Part shown: positions 16,084 to 22,842 of the stretch, piece after piece | How positions within the stretch are numbered: the first letter of the stretch is position 1 | How the letters are laid out: each line of letters opens with the position of its first letter | From: JANLTP01 sp031363055 | Lineage (GTDB): Bacteria; Pseudomonadota; Gammaproteobacteria; Burkholderiales; Burkholderiaceae_E | DNA: 36,705 nt | NCBI GenBank assembly: GCA_031363055.1 | Contig: JANLTP010000137.1 | Coordinates: 1-36,705 of the forward strand | Reading direction: 5' to 3' | Made by a program: the position numbers and the translations under genes | Notes under the pieces: model-generated | What the model saw: only the letters and a program-made list of their open reading frames with translations | Database searches by the model: none | Told to the model about the DNA's origin: nothing

Positions 16084-16115
16084 GTTTATTCCTGCGGAGT
16101 TCTTGTAGGTAAAAA

Positions 16116-17708
16116 TTATTCCCACTCGATCGTCGCCGGCGGCTTCCCCGAAATATCGTAAACCACTCGATTGATCCCTTTGACCTCATTAATGATCCGG
16201 TTCGACACCCGTCCGAGCAAGTCATGCGGCAGATGCGCCCATTGCGCGGTCATGAAGTCCTGAGTCTGCACCGCGCGCAACGCCACCACATGTTCGTAGG
16301 TGCGGCCATCGCCCATGACGCCGACCGAGCGCACCGGCAAAAATACCGCGAACGCTTGTGAGGTTTTGTCGTACCAGCTCTGACCGTCGGAATCGATGGT
16401 CGCTCGCAATTCCTCAAGAAAAATGGCGTCCGCCTTGCGCAAGGTATCGGCATAAGCGCGATGCACCTCGCCGAGAATTCGCACCCCCAGACCGGGGCCT
16501 GGAAACGGATGTCGAAACACCATTTCCCGAGGTAATCCCAAGGTCACGCCAAGCGCCCTGACCTCGTCCTTGAACAACTCACGCAAGGGCTCAAGCAGTT
16601 TGAGTTTCAGCGTATCCGGCAAGCCGCCAACATTGTGATGCGACTTGATCGTATTAGCCTTTTTATTCTTCGCACCTGCCGATTCAATGACGTCTGGATA
16701 AATCGTGCCTTGTGCCAGCCAGCGGGCATCGGTGATTCGCTCGGACTGCTCCTGAAACACTTCGACGAACAGCCGACCGATGACCTTGCGTTTCGCTTCC
16801 GGGTCAGTCACGCCGGCCAACTGGCCTAGGAAATGCTCGCTTGCGTCAACATAAATGATGTTCAAGCCCATGTGGCTGCCGAAGGTCTCGCGGACCTGCT
16901 TGGCTTCATCGAGGCGCAGCAGACCATGGTCGACAAACACACAGGTCAACTGGGGGCCGATGGCGCGATGAATCAGGGCAGCGGCCACGGAAGAATCGAC
17001 ACCACCCGACAGCCCGAGAATGACGCGGTCGCTGCCGACCTGTTCACGAATGCGCTGGACAGACTCCTCGACAAAACCCGGCATGGTCCAGTCGCCGCGC
17101 GCACCGCACAGCTCGAGCACAAAGCGGCGCAATAAAGCCACCCCTTGTTGGGTGTGCGTCACTTCTGGGTGAAACTGCACGCCGTAGAAGCGGCGCTCTT
17201 CGTCGGCCATCGCGGCAATCGGGCAACTGTCGCTCGAGGCCATCAGCTTGAAGCCGGGCGGCAACGCGGTTACTTTGTCACCATGGCTCATCCAGACATC
17301 GAGCAAGCCGTGCCCGTGTTCGTTGCGCTGATCTTCGATGCCGTCGAGCAAGCGGGTATGGCCGCGAGCGCGAATCTGTGCGAAGCCGAACTCTCGCATC
17401 TTGCCCGCTTCCACCTGGCCACCCAATTGTTGCGCCATGGTTTGCATGCCGTAACAAATGCCCAGCACCGGCACGCCAGCGCTGAACACTTCGGAGGGTG
17501 CCTGACCCGCGTCAGTCTCATAAGCCGACTGATGACTGCCCGAAAGAATCACGCCACGCAGGCTGCCCTCGGCGCGCCAGGCTTGCAGCGTCGTCAGTGA
17601 ATCGTCATAGGCGTGAACTTCGCAGTACACCTTCGCCTCGCGAACGCGACGGGCAATGAGTTGGGTAACCTGCGATCCGAAATCGAGGATCAGTATCTTG
17701 TCATGCAT
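16116..17708 (-). CDS. guaA: GMP synthase (glutamine-hydrolysing)
   Basis: A 530-residue enzyme converting XMP to GMP with ATP and glutamine, the last step of de novo GMP synthesis. The class I amidotransferase half has the nucleophile Cys85 in GICYGMQ and the partner residues His180 and Glu182 in FHPEV. The ATP-pyrophosphatase half has the P-loop SGGVDSS at 234-240. The C-terminal dimerisation domain includes HPFPGPGLGVRILG and closes with PPATIEWE. The length is normal. It lies 45 bp downstream of guaB on the same strand, the classical guaBA order. TAA is followed by a T run but no strong stem. The 3' end borders the accessory patch. Confidence 0.98.
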   Translation of the reverse strand: MHDKILILDFGSQVTQLIARRVREAKVYCEVHAYDDSLTTLQAWRAEGSLRGVILSGSHQSAYETDAGQAPSEVFSAGVPVLGICYGMQTMAQQLGGQVEAGKMREFGFAQIRARGHTRLLDGIEDQRNEHGHGLLDVWMSHGDKVTALPPGFKLMASSDSCPIAAMADEERRFYGVQFHPEVTHTQQGVALLRRFVLELCGARGDWTMPGFVEESVQRIREQVGSDRVILGLSGGVDSSVAAALIHRAIGPQLTCVFVDHGLLRLDEAKQVRETFGSHMGLNIIYVDASEHFLGQLAGVTDPEAKRKVIGRLFVEVFQEQSERITDARWLAQGTIYPDVIESAGAKNKKANTIKSHHNVGGLPDTLKLKLLEPLRELFKDEVRALGVTLGLPREMVFRHPFPGPGLGVRILGEVHRAYADTLRKADAIFLEELRATIDSDGQSWYDKTSQAFAVFLPVRSVGVMGDGRTYEHVVALRAVQTQDFMTAQWAHLPHDLLGRVSNRIINEVKGINRVVYDISGKPPATIEWE

Positions 17709-17753
17709 TTATTTCGTACTCGCCTCGGTTGCTCGGCTGAATGTCTGCCCGCC

Positions 17754-19214
17754 TCAATCGACCTGGTAGTTCGGCGCTTCCTTGCTGATCTGCACATCGT
17801 GGACATGCGATTCACGCATGCCTGCCGACGTGATCTCGACAAACTGCGGTTGCGTGCGCATGGCGTGAATGTCAGCACAACCGCAATAGCCCATGCTGGC
17901 ACGCAAGCCACCACAGAGCTGGTAAATGATGGCCAGCACCGAGCCCTTGTACGGCACCCGGCCCTCAATGCCTTCGGGTACCAGCTTGTCGGCGTTGGCG
18001 GAAGGGTCCTGAAAGTAGCGATCGGCGGCGCCCTCTTGCATCGCACCGATCGATCCCATGCCTCGGTAGACCTTGTAGGAACGGCCTTGGTACAGAGTGA
18101 CCTCACCGGGCGCTTCTTCGGTACCGGCGAACATTGAACCCATCATGATGGTCGAGGCGCCGGCCGCGATCGCTTTGGCCAGATCACCCGAGAAACGAAT
18201 ACCGCCATCTGCAATGATCGGCACACCACTGCCTTCGAGCGCAGCAGCAACGTCGCTGATCGCCGTGATTTGCGGAACACCGACGCCGGCCACAATGCGG
18301 GTGGTGCAAATGGAGCCTGGGCCGATGCCGACCTTGACCGCATCGGCGCCAGCCGAGACCAGTGCTAGCGCCGCTTCAGCGGTTGCAATATTGCCGGCGA
18401 TGATCTGTACGCCGGGGAAGGCGCTCTTGATGGCGCGCACGCGGCCAATCACACCTTTGGAATGGCCATGTGCGGTATCGACCACCAGGACGTCAGCGCC
18501 GGCCTTGACCAGGAGCTCGATACGCTCTTCATCGTCGCGTCCTACGCCAACAGCGGCGCCGACCCGCAGCTTGCCTTGCCCGTCCTTGGCTGCATTCGGA
18601 TGTTCGGTCGACTTGAGCATGTCCTTGACGGTCACCAGGCCGCGCAGATCGCCGGCCTTGTTCACCACCAGCACTCGCTCGATCTTGTGCGAATGCATGA
18701 GACTCTGGCACTCTTCGAGACTCGCGCCTTCCAGCACGGTGACCAGTCTTTCGCGCGCCGTCATGATGCGGCTGACCGGCTGATCGAGCCGAGTCTCGAA
18801 TCGCAAATCACGGTTGGTGACGATGCCAACGACCTTGCCGGCCTTGACGACCGGCAGACCGGAAATCTTGTGCAGCCGACTCAGGGCAATGACGTCGCGC
18901 ACTTTCATGTCCGGGTCGATCACGATCGGGTCCGACAACACGCCGGTTTCGTAGCGCTTGACCTTTTGCACCTCAGCCGCTTGCTCGCGCGCATCGAGGT
19001 TTTTGTGGATGATGCCGATGCCACCCTCCTGGGCCATCGCAATGGCCAGACGCGACTCGGTCACCGTATCCATGGCGGCCGAGAGCAAGGGGATGTTCAG
19101 GAAGATTTCGCGCGTGAGCTGAGTTCGAAGCGAAGTGTCGCGCGGCAGTATTTCAGAGAAGGCTGGAACCAGCAGGACGTCGTCAAACGTCAGAGCTTTC
19201 TTGGACAGTCGCAT
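17754..19214 (-). CDS. guaB: IMP dehydrogenase
   Basis: A 486-residue enzyme oxidising IMP to XMP with NAD+, the committed step to GMP. The N terminus RLSKKALTFDDVLLVPAFSE is canonical. Two CBS domains lie at about 94-205 (the first with VRDVIALSRLHKISGLPVVK), the catalytic Cys303 is in GPGSICTTR, and GADGG-like phosphate-binding text (IIADGGIRFSGD) follows. ATG 19214 is used. A GTG nine codons upstream (19241) would sit almost at the predicted transcription start set by the TATAAT at 19250-19255, and it adds residues not usual for the family. There is no strong ribosome binding site for either. Confidence 0.96.
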   Translation of the reverse strand: MRLSKKALTFDDVLLVPAFSEILPRDTSLRTQLTREIFLNIPLLSAAMDTVTESRLAIAMAQEGGIGIIHKNLDAREQAAEVQKVKRYETGVLSDPIVIDPDMKVRDVIALSRLHKISGLPVVKAGKVVGIVTNRDLRFETRLDQPVSRIMTARERLVTVLEGASLEECQSLMHSHKIERVLVVNKAGDLRGLVTVKDMLKSTEHPNAAKDGQGKLRVGAAVGVGRDDEERIELLVKAGADVLVVDTAHGHSKGVIGRVRAIKSAFPGVQIIAGNIATAEAALALVSAGADAVKVGIGPGSICTTRIVAGVGVPQITAISDVAAALEGSGVPIIADGGIRFSGDLAKAIAAGASTIMMGSMFAGTEEAPGEVTLYQGRSYKVYRGMGSIGAMQEGAADRYFQDPSANADKLVPEGIEGRVPYKGSVLAIIYQLCGGLRASMGYCGCADIHAMRTQPQFVEITSAGMRESHVHDVQISKEAPNYQVD

Positions 19215-19249
19215 GGGCGTTTGTATGCCTTGTATGGGCACAAAACATG

Positions 19250-19271
19250 ATTATACAGAAGCCGACTTCTG
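19250..19271 (-). promoter_or_regulatory. guaB promoter with an inverted repeat
   Basis: On the minus strand a perfect TATAAT (19255-19250) lies about 35 bp before the guaB ATG. The -35 region is poor. Immediately upstream is a perfect inverted repeat, CAGAAG-4 nt-CTTCTG (19256-19271), filling the spacer where a repressor or activator could bind. This is a candidate operator for guanine or purine control. It does not match the E. coli PurR site. Confidence 0.6.
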
Positions 19272-19357
19272 TCCGGGCCAACCGACCATGCATCGGTCGG
19301 ATTTGCCTGCGCATGCCGGTGTGCTGGATGATTCAATCTGCCGTCAAGGTTTTTGGA

Positions 19358-19978
19358 ATGCCTATGTCGTTGTCCCGGACAGTATACAAACGTCTTTTGC
19401 CTGCGCTCGCGCTGCTGCTGATTGCCGCTGGCGCCAGCGCGCAGTTTCAATGGAAGGACGAAAACGGCCGGATGGTGTTCTCGGACCAGCCCCCACCCAG
19501 CAACGTCGATCCCTCCCGAATCGTGCGAACGAACCCGGCACGCAACGGCGCTGCGGCCAACCTGGGGGCGAACGCTGTGTCGTCCGGCACCGCATCCGCC
19601 GGCACCGCTGCATCGTCCGGTGCGGCCTCTGCCAACCCGATCGCTGCCAACGCTTCGCCTGAAACGCGCTCGGGAGCCAACGGTGCCAACGCCAACGCCG
19701 GCGGCCGAGAAAGTCTCGCCGACAAGGAACTCGATGCCAAGCGCAGAGCCAAGGAAAAGGCTGACGCTGATCGCAAAAAGAAGGAAGAGGCTGAGCAGTC
19801 CGCCAAATTGGCCCGCGCCTGCGAAGACATGCGCACTGAAGTTCGGACTCTTGAAAGTGGTATGCGCACCGCGCGAGTCAATTCGCAAGGCGAGCGCGAA
19901 TTCCTGACCGATGAAGAACGCGAGCGTCGCCTTGATCTGGTACGCCGCGACATCAGGGATAGCTGCAAACCTGCTTAG
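19358..19978 (+). CDS. DUF4124 domain-containing exported protein
   Basis: A 206-residue protein of unknown function. A signal peptide (KRLLPALALLLIAAGASA-QFQW) precedes the DUF4124 core, QWKDENGRMVFSDQPPP, a short motif common in proteobacterial envelope proteins. A long Ala/Ser/Asn/Gly-rich low-complexity stretch follows (roughly 75-130), then a charged Lys/Glu helix likely to form a coiled coil, and a C-terminal part with two cysteines (ARACEDMRTEVR and DSCKPA). ATG 19358 is chosen for its AAGG 8 bp upstream and the position of the signal. A longer frame begins at 19247 inside the guaB promoter and is unlikely. It is divergent from guaB. Confidence 0.85.
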   Translation: MPMSLSRTVYKRLLPALALLLIAAGASAQFQWKDENGRMVFSDQPPPSNVDPSRIVRTNPARNGAAANLGANAVSSGTASAGTAASSGAASANPIAANASPETRSGANGANANAGGRESLADKELDAKRRAKEKADADRKKKEEAEQSAKLARACEDMRTEVRTLESGMRTARVNSQGEREFLTDEERERRLDLVRRDIRDSCKPA

Positions 19979-20013
19979 TGCTCAGCGTTTGTGATCAAAG
20001 TTAGTGATCCGCG

Positions 20014-20340
20014 TTAATCGACCTTGCCCGCCGCTCGTTGAGCCCGCAGTCTGTGCGCCGCCCGGCGTCGTCGCGCGATTTTCGGATCAACCTGCAAACC
20101 CGGCAACAGTTCAATTCGATCGCCTGCGCCTGCCCGATCCGTCAGTTCGCGCTTTTTGCCGAACACCGACCAGCGAGATTCCGACCAACCGAGACGACTG
20201 ATGAGGTCGCGCACGGCAGTGCTGTCCAGTAGTTGCTGATAGGTTGACGCAGCCGGCTCGGACTCGGACTGGGCGAGCGAAATCGAATGACCTTCGTTGT
20301 TCTCGATCCAGGCCAATTCGAACAAGAGCGCCTCAGCCAT
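20014..20340 (-). CDS. rnfH: RnfH family protein (RatB-like)
   Basis: A 108-residue ubiquitin-fold protein of the RnfH/UPF0125 family. The family is named for its neighbourhood with rnf genes, and it is also called RatB where it follows ratA. The middle shows STAVRDLISRLGW and then WSVFGKKRELTDRAGAGDRIELLPGLQVDPK, with the conserved VFGK and GDRIE(L)PL-type blocks. The C terminus is very basic (ARRRRAAHRLRAQRAAGK). It lies 44 bp after ratA. The ATG at 20340 sits in the third of three 13-bp near-identical units, each containing GGAAG or ATGGCT. A GTG at 20343 is an alternative. Function is not established. Confidence 0.85.
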   Translation of the reverse strand: MAEALLFELAWIENNEGHSISLAQSESEPAASTYQQLLDSTAVRDLISRLGWSESRWSVFGKKRELTDRAGAGDRIELLPGLQVDPKIARRRRAAHRLRAQRAAGKVD

Positions 20341-20367
20341 CACTTCCAGCCATCACTTCCAGCCATC
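20335..20367. repeat. 13-bp tandem duplication over the rnfH translation start
   Basis: The unit AGCCATCACTTCC occurs at 20335-20347 and 20348-20360, and its first part again at 20361-20367. On the minus strand this gives three ATGGCT starts at 20366, 20353 and 20340, one in each reading frame, separated by GGAAGTG. The first opens an 8-codon frame whose TGA overlaps the rnfH ATG as TGATG. The second opens a 6-codon frame ending inside rnfH codons 2-3. Confidence 0.85.
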
Positions 20368-20384
20368 AAAGTCAGTCATTAACA

Positions 20385-20828
20385 TCAGCCATAAATCTGA
20401 TCGGCGCGCTTGACAAACGCATCGACCATGTTGGAAGCGATCTGCGCAAAAATCGGCGCCAGCGCGCCGCCAATGACACCTGCGTTCATCAGGTAATCGA
20501 GGCTGAATTCAATCTTGCAAGCGTCATTGCCGAGCGCATGAAAACGCCAGCAGCCGTTAAACTCACGAAACGGTCCACTTAAATAAACCATATCGATTCG
20601 CGACGGTGGTTGTTGCCGGTTGCGAGTCGTAAAACTCAGCTTTGCGCCATAAAAGTCGACGTCAACGCGGGCATCAACCGAATTTTCGGGCGAACCGGCA
20701 GCGGCGGGACGCACTTGGGAAGACGAACACCACGGCAGAAATTGCGGATAGGCGTCGACGTCGGATACCAGATCGAACATGCGTTCGCAGGCATAAGGCA
20801 CAAGCGCGGATTTTCGAATCGAGGCCAT
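20385..20828 (-). CDS. ratA: RatA/COQ10-type START-fold protein
   Basis: A 147-residue SRPBCC-fold protein. RatA in E. coli was described as blocking 70S formation, while the homologous COQ10 is a ubiquinone-binding helper of respiration, so the true role may be in quinone handling. The conserved start RKSALVPYACERMFDLVSDV, then YPQFLPWCSSSQV, the GPFREFNGCWRF strand and the C-terminal helix (VDAFVKRADQIYG) fit the family. ATG 20828 is preferred over GTG 20834. It is divergent from smpB with 53 bp between starts, and followed by rnfH, a widespread arrangement. Confidence 0.93.
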   Translation of the reverse strand: MASIRKSALVPYACERMFDLVSDVDAYPQFLPWCSSSQVRPAAAGSPENSVDARVDVDFYGAKLSFTTRNRQQPPSRIDMVYLSGPFREFNGCWRFHALGNDACKIEFSLDYLMNAGVIGGALAPIFAQIASNMVDAFVKRADQIYG

Positions 20829-20881
20829 AGTCACGTAATGAGTAACCAGATTCTAGCTTTCTCGACGCACCCGGAAATCCA

Positions 20882-21334
20882 ATGAGTATTGTTCAGAACA
20901 AAAAAGCGTCGCACGACTACTTCATCGAGGAGCGGATTGAAGCGGGCCTGGCACTCGAGGGCTGGGAAGTCAAGGCGATCCGCGCCGGCCGCGCGCAAAT
21001 GAAGGAAGGTTATGTGGTCATTCGCAATGCCGAGTTGTATTTGATCGGCGCCCACATCATGCCTTTGGCCAGTGCTTCGACCCATATCCTGCCGGACCCG
21101 ACCCGGACGCGCAAGCTACTGTTGAACGCCAGTGAAATCAGCAAACTGATCGGCAAGGTCGAGCGCGCCGGTTACACCCTGGTGCCGCTCGATCTGCATT
21201 TCACCCGCGGTCGGGTCAAGGCACAGATTGCACTCGCCAAGGGGAAAAAGCAGTTCGACAAGCGCCATTCCGAGAAAGACAAGGAATGGCAGCGCGAGAA
21301 ACAGCGATTCATCAAGCAGGCCAACAAGGCTTGA
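20882..21334 (+). CDS. smpB: SsrA-binding protein SmpB
   Basis: A 150-residue partner of tmRNA in trans-translation, rescuing stalled ribosomes. It has the OB-fold sequence from ASHDYFIEERIEAGLALEGW, with EVKAIRAGRAQMKEGYV and RTRKLLLN. The basic C-terminal tail (KGKKQFDKRHSEKDKEWQRE) would become a helix in the mRNA path. Length and ends are normal. No ssrA gene is evident nearby. It is divergent from ratA. Confidence 0.97.
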   Translation: MSIVQNKKASHDYFIEERIEAGLALEGWEVKAIRAGRAQMKEGYVVIRNAELYLIGAHIMPLASASTHILPDPTRTRKLLLNASEISKLIGKVERAGYTLVPLDLHFTRGRVKAQIALAKGKKQFDKRHSEKDKEWQREKQRFIKQANKA

Positions 21335-21563
21335 CCGCAGTCAACTCATTGTCGGCCTGATCCGTTTTGTCCAGAGCGCCGGGAAACTAGCGCCAAAGCA
21401 CGTCCGATTGCCGTATCCTGATTTTCCAGCTAGCATGCCGCCCATTGTGGTTGCCCAGCGGCAACCGCGTTGGCTGGCAAATGGTCAAAGATCTGGTTAC
21501 CGATCCGCCCGCCACTAAGTTGACCGTTCTTACGATCGTTAAATCACTGAGGAGTGAGTCCCG
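21335..21563. other. Intergenic region smpB-livK with a hairpin
   Basis: 229 bp without a gene. It holds a perfect inverted repeat GGTTGCC-CAGC-GGCAACC at 21449-21466 with no T tract, so it is more likely an operator or an mRNA hairpin than a terminator. A TTGACC hexamer near 21520 could be a -35 for the downstream binding protein, but its -10 is poor. GAGGAG lies just upstream of the next ATG. Confidence 0.5.
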
Positions 21564-22703
21564 ATGAAATTAAATAAAATAAGCCTCGCCATCGCACTGG
21601 CCTGCACCACCTTGGCCGGCACCGCTGCTGCCCAGACCGTGGTCAAGATTGGTCATGTTGGCCCAATGACCGGCGGCATTGCCCACTTGGGTAAAGACAA
21701 TGAGATGGGTGCCAAGCTCGCCATTGACGACCTGAATGCCAAGAAGATCAAAATCGGCGGCCAGGAAGTCAAATTCCAGTTATTGTCCGAAGACGACGGC
21801 GCCGATCCGAAACAAGGTACTGCGGCTGCCCAGAAGCTGGTTGATGCCAAGGTCAATGGCGTCATCGGTCACCTGAACTCGGGTACCACCATTCCGGCTT
21901 CGACGATCTACAAAGACGCTGGTATTCCGCAAATTTCACCCTCGGCAACCAATCCGAAGTACACCTTGCAAGGCTACAAAACGGCCTTCCGCGTGGTTGC
22001 CAATGACGGCCAACTGGGCGGTACGCTCGGTCGCTATGCCGTCAAGGAATCCAAGGCAAAATCAATCGCCCTCATCGACGATCGCACTGCCTACGGCCAA
22101 GGCGTCGCTGACGAGTTCGAAAAGGCCGTCAAAGCGGCTGGCGGCAAAGTGGTTGGCCGCGAGTTCACCAACGACAAGGCAACGGATTTCACCGCCATCC
22201 TGACCTCCTTGAAGGGCAAGAAGCCCGACCTGGTGTTCTTCGGCGGCATGGACGCCGTGGCCGGCCCGATGTTGCGCCAGCTCAAGCAGTTGGGCATGAA
22301 TGTGAAATTCATGGGCGGCGACGGCATCTGTTCGGAAGAACTCGGAAAACTGGCCGGTGATGCGATGTCGGACAGCCAGGTTATCTGTGCTGAAGCCGGC
22401 GGCGTGACCAAGGAAAAGGCCGGCGCCATGGACGCCTGGAAGAAGCGTTTCAAGGAAAAGTTCAACACCGACGTCCAGATCTACGCACCGTATGTCTATG
22501 ACTCCGTCATGGTCATGGCCGCTGCGATGCAAAAAGCCAACTCGGCTGAACCCGCGAAGTACCTGCCTGAGTTGGCTAAAACCAACTACGACGGCATCAC
22601 GGGCAGGATCGTGTTCGATGCCAAGGGCGATATCAAGGACGGCGCCTTGACGCTGTACACCTACAAGGGTGGCAAGCGCGCGTCAATGATGGTCGTTAAG
22701 TAA
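21564..22703 (+). CDS. Branched-chain amino acid ABC transporter binding protein (LivK-like)
   Basis: A 379-residue periplasmic type I binding protein. A signal peptide (KISLAIALACTTLAGTAAAQ, cleaved before TVVKIGH) precedes KIGHVGPMTGGIAHLGKDNE, then GVIGHLNSGTTIPASTIYKD, FRVVANDGQLGGTLGRYAV, and AYGQGVADEFEKAVKAAGG, all typical of the LivJ/LivK group. No permease or ATPase genes flank it: smpB is upstream and convergent ppsA downstream, so it must work with a transporter encoded elsewhere. It ends before a good terminator. The ligand, probably a branched-chain or other amino acid, cannot be fixed. Confidence 0.93.
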   Translation: MKLNKISLAIALACTTLAGTAAAQTVVKIGHVGPMTGGIAHLGKDNEMGAKLAIDDLNAKKIKIGGQEVKFQLLSEDDGADPKQGTAAAQKLVDAKVNGVIGHLNSGTTIPASTIYKDAGIPQISPSATNPKYTLQGYKTAFRVVANDGQLGGTLGRYAVKESKAKSIALIDDRTAYGQGVADEFEKAVKAAGGKVVGREFTNDKATDFTAILTSLKGKKPDLVFFGGMDAVAGPMLRQLKQLGMNVKFMGGDGICSEELGKLAGDAMSDSQVICAEAGGVTKEKAGAMDAWKKRFKEKFNTDVQIYAPYVYDSVMVMAAAMQKANSAEPAKYLPELAKTNYDGITGRIVFDAKGDIKDGALTLYTYKGGKRASMMVVK

Positions 22704-22780
22704 GTACTTTTGTGAAGCAGGTGGCCCGTACCTGGGCCACTGCATCGATGCCGAAGGTCTGAACGGTATCGGTTAGATCA

Positions 22781-22807
22781 ACGCCTCGCGGTTCCCGAGG
22801 CGTTTTT
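22781..22807 (+). terminator. Rho-independent terminator of the livK-like gene
   Basis: Stem ACGCCTCG (22781-22788) and CGAGGCGT (22796-22803) with a 7-nt loop, then a T run. A second perfect hairpin, GTGGCCC-6 nt-GGGCCAC (22721-22740), lies nearer the stop but has no T tract. It could be an mRNA-stabilising hairpin. Confidence 0.9.
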
Positions 22808-22842
22808 CATTTTCTGCTGCGAGATTTTCACAGCGTTTGCAC

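Noticed and set aside
16068..16090. AACCT...AGGTT inverted repeat as a terminator or attachment site near guaA
   Set aside because: The stem is only 5 bp, there is no T tract, and no matching copy of the guaA tail was found.
21335..21563. tmRNA gene next to smpB
   Set aside because: No tRNA-like ends or tag reading frame could be found in the interval.
22721..22740. Hairpin as the livK terminator
   Set aside because: It has no T tract; the hairpin at 22781-22807 has a proper one.
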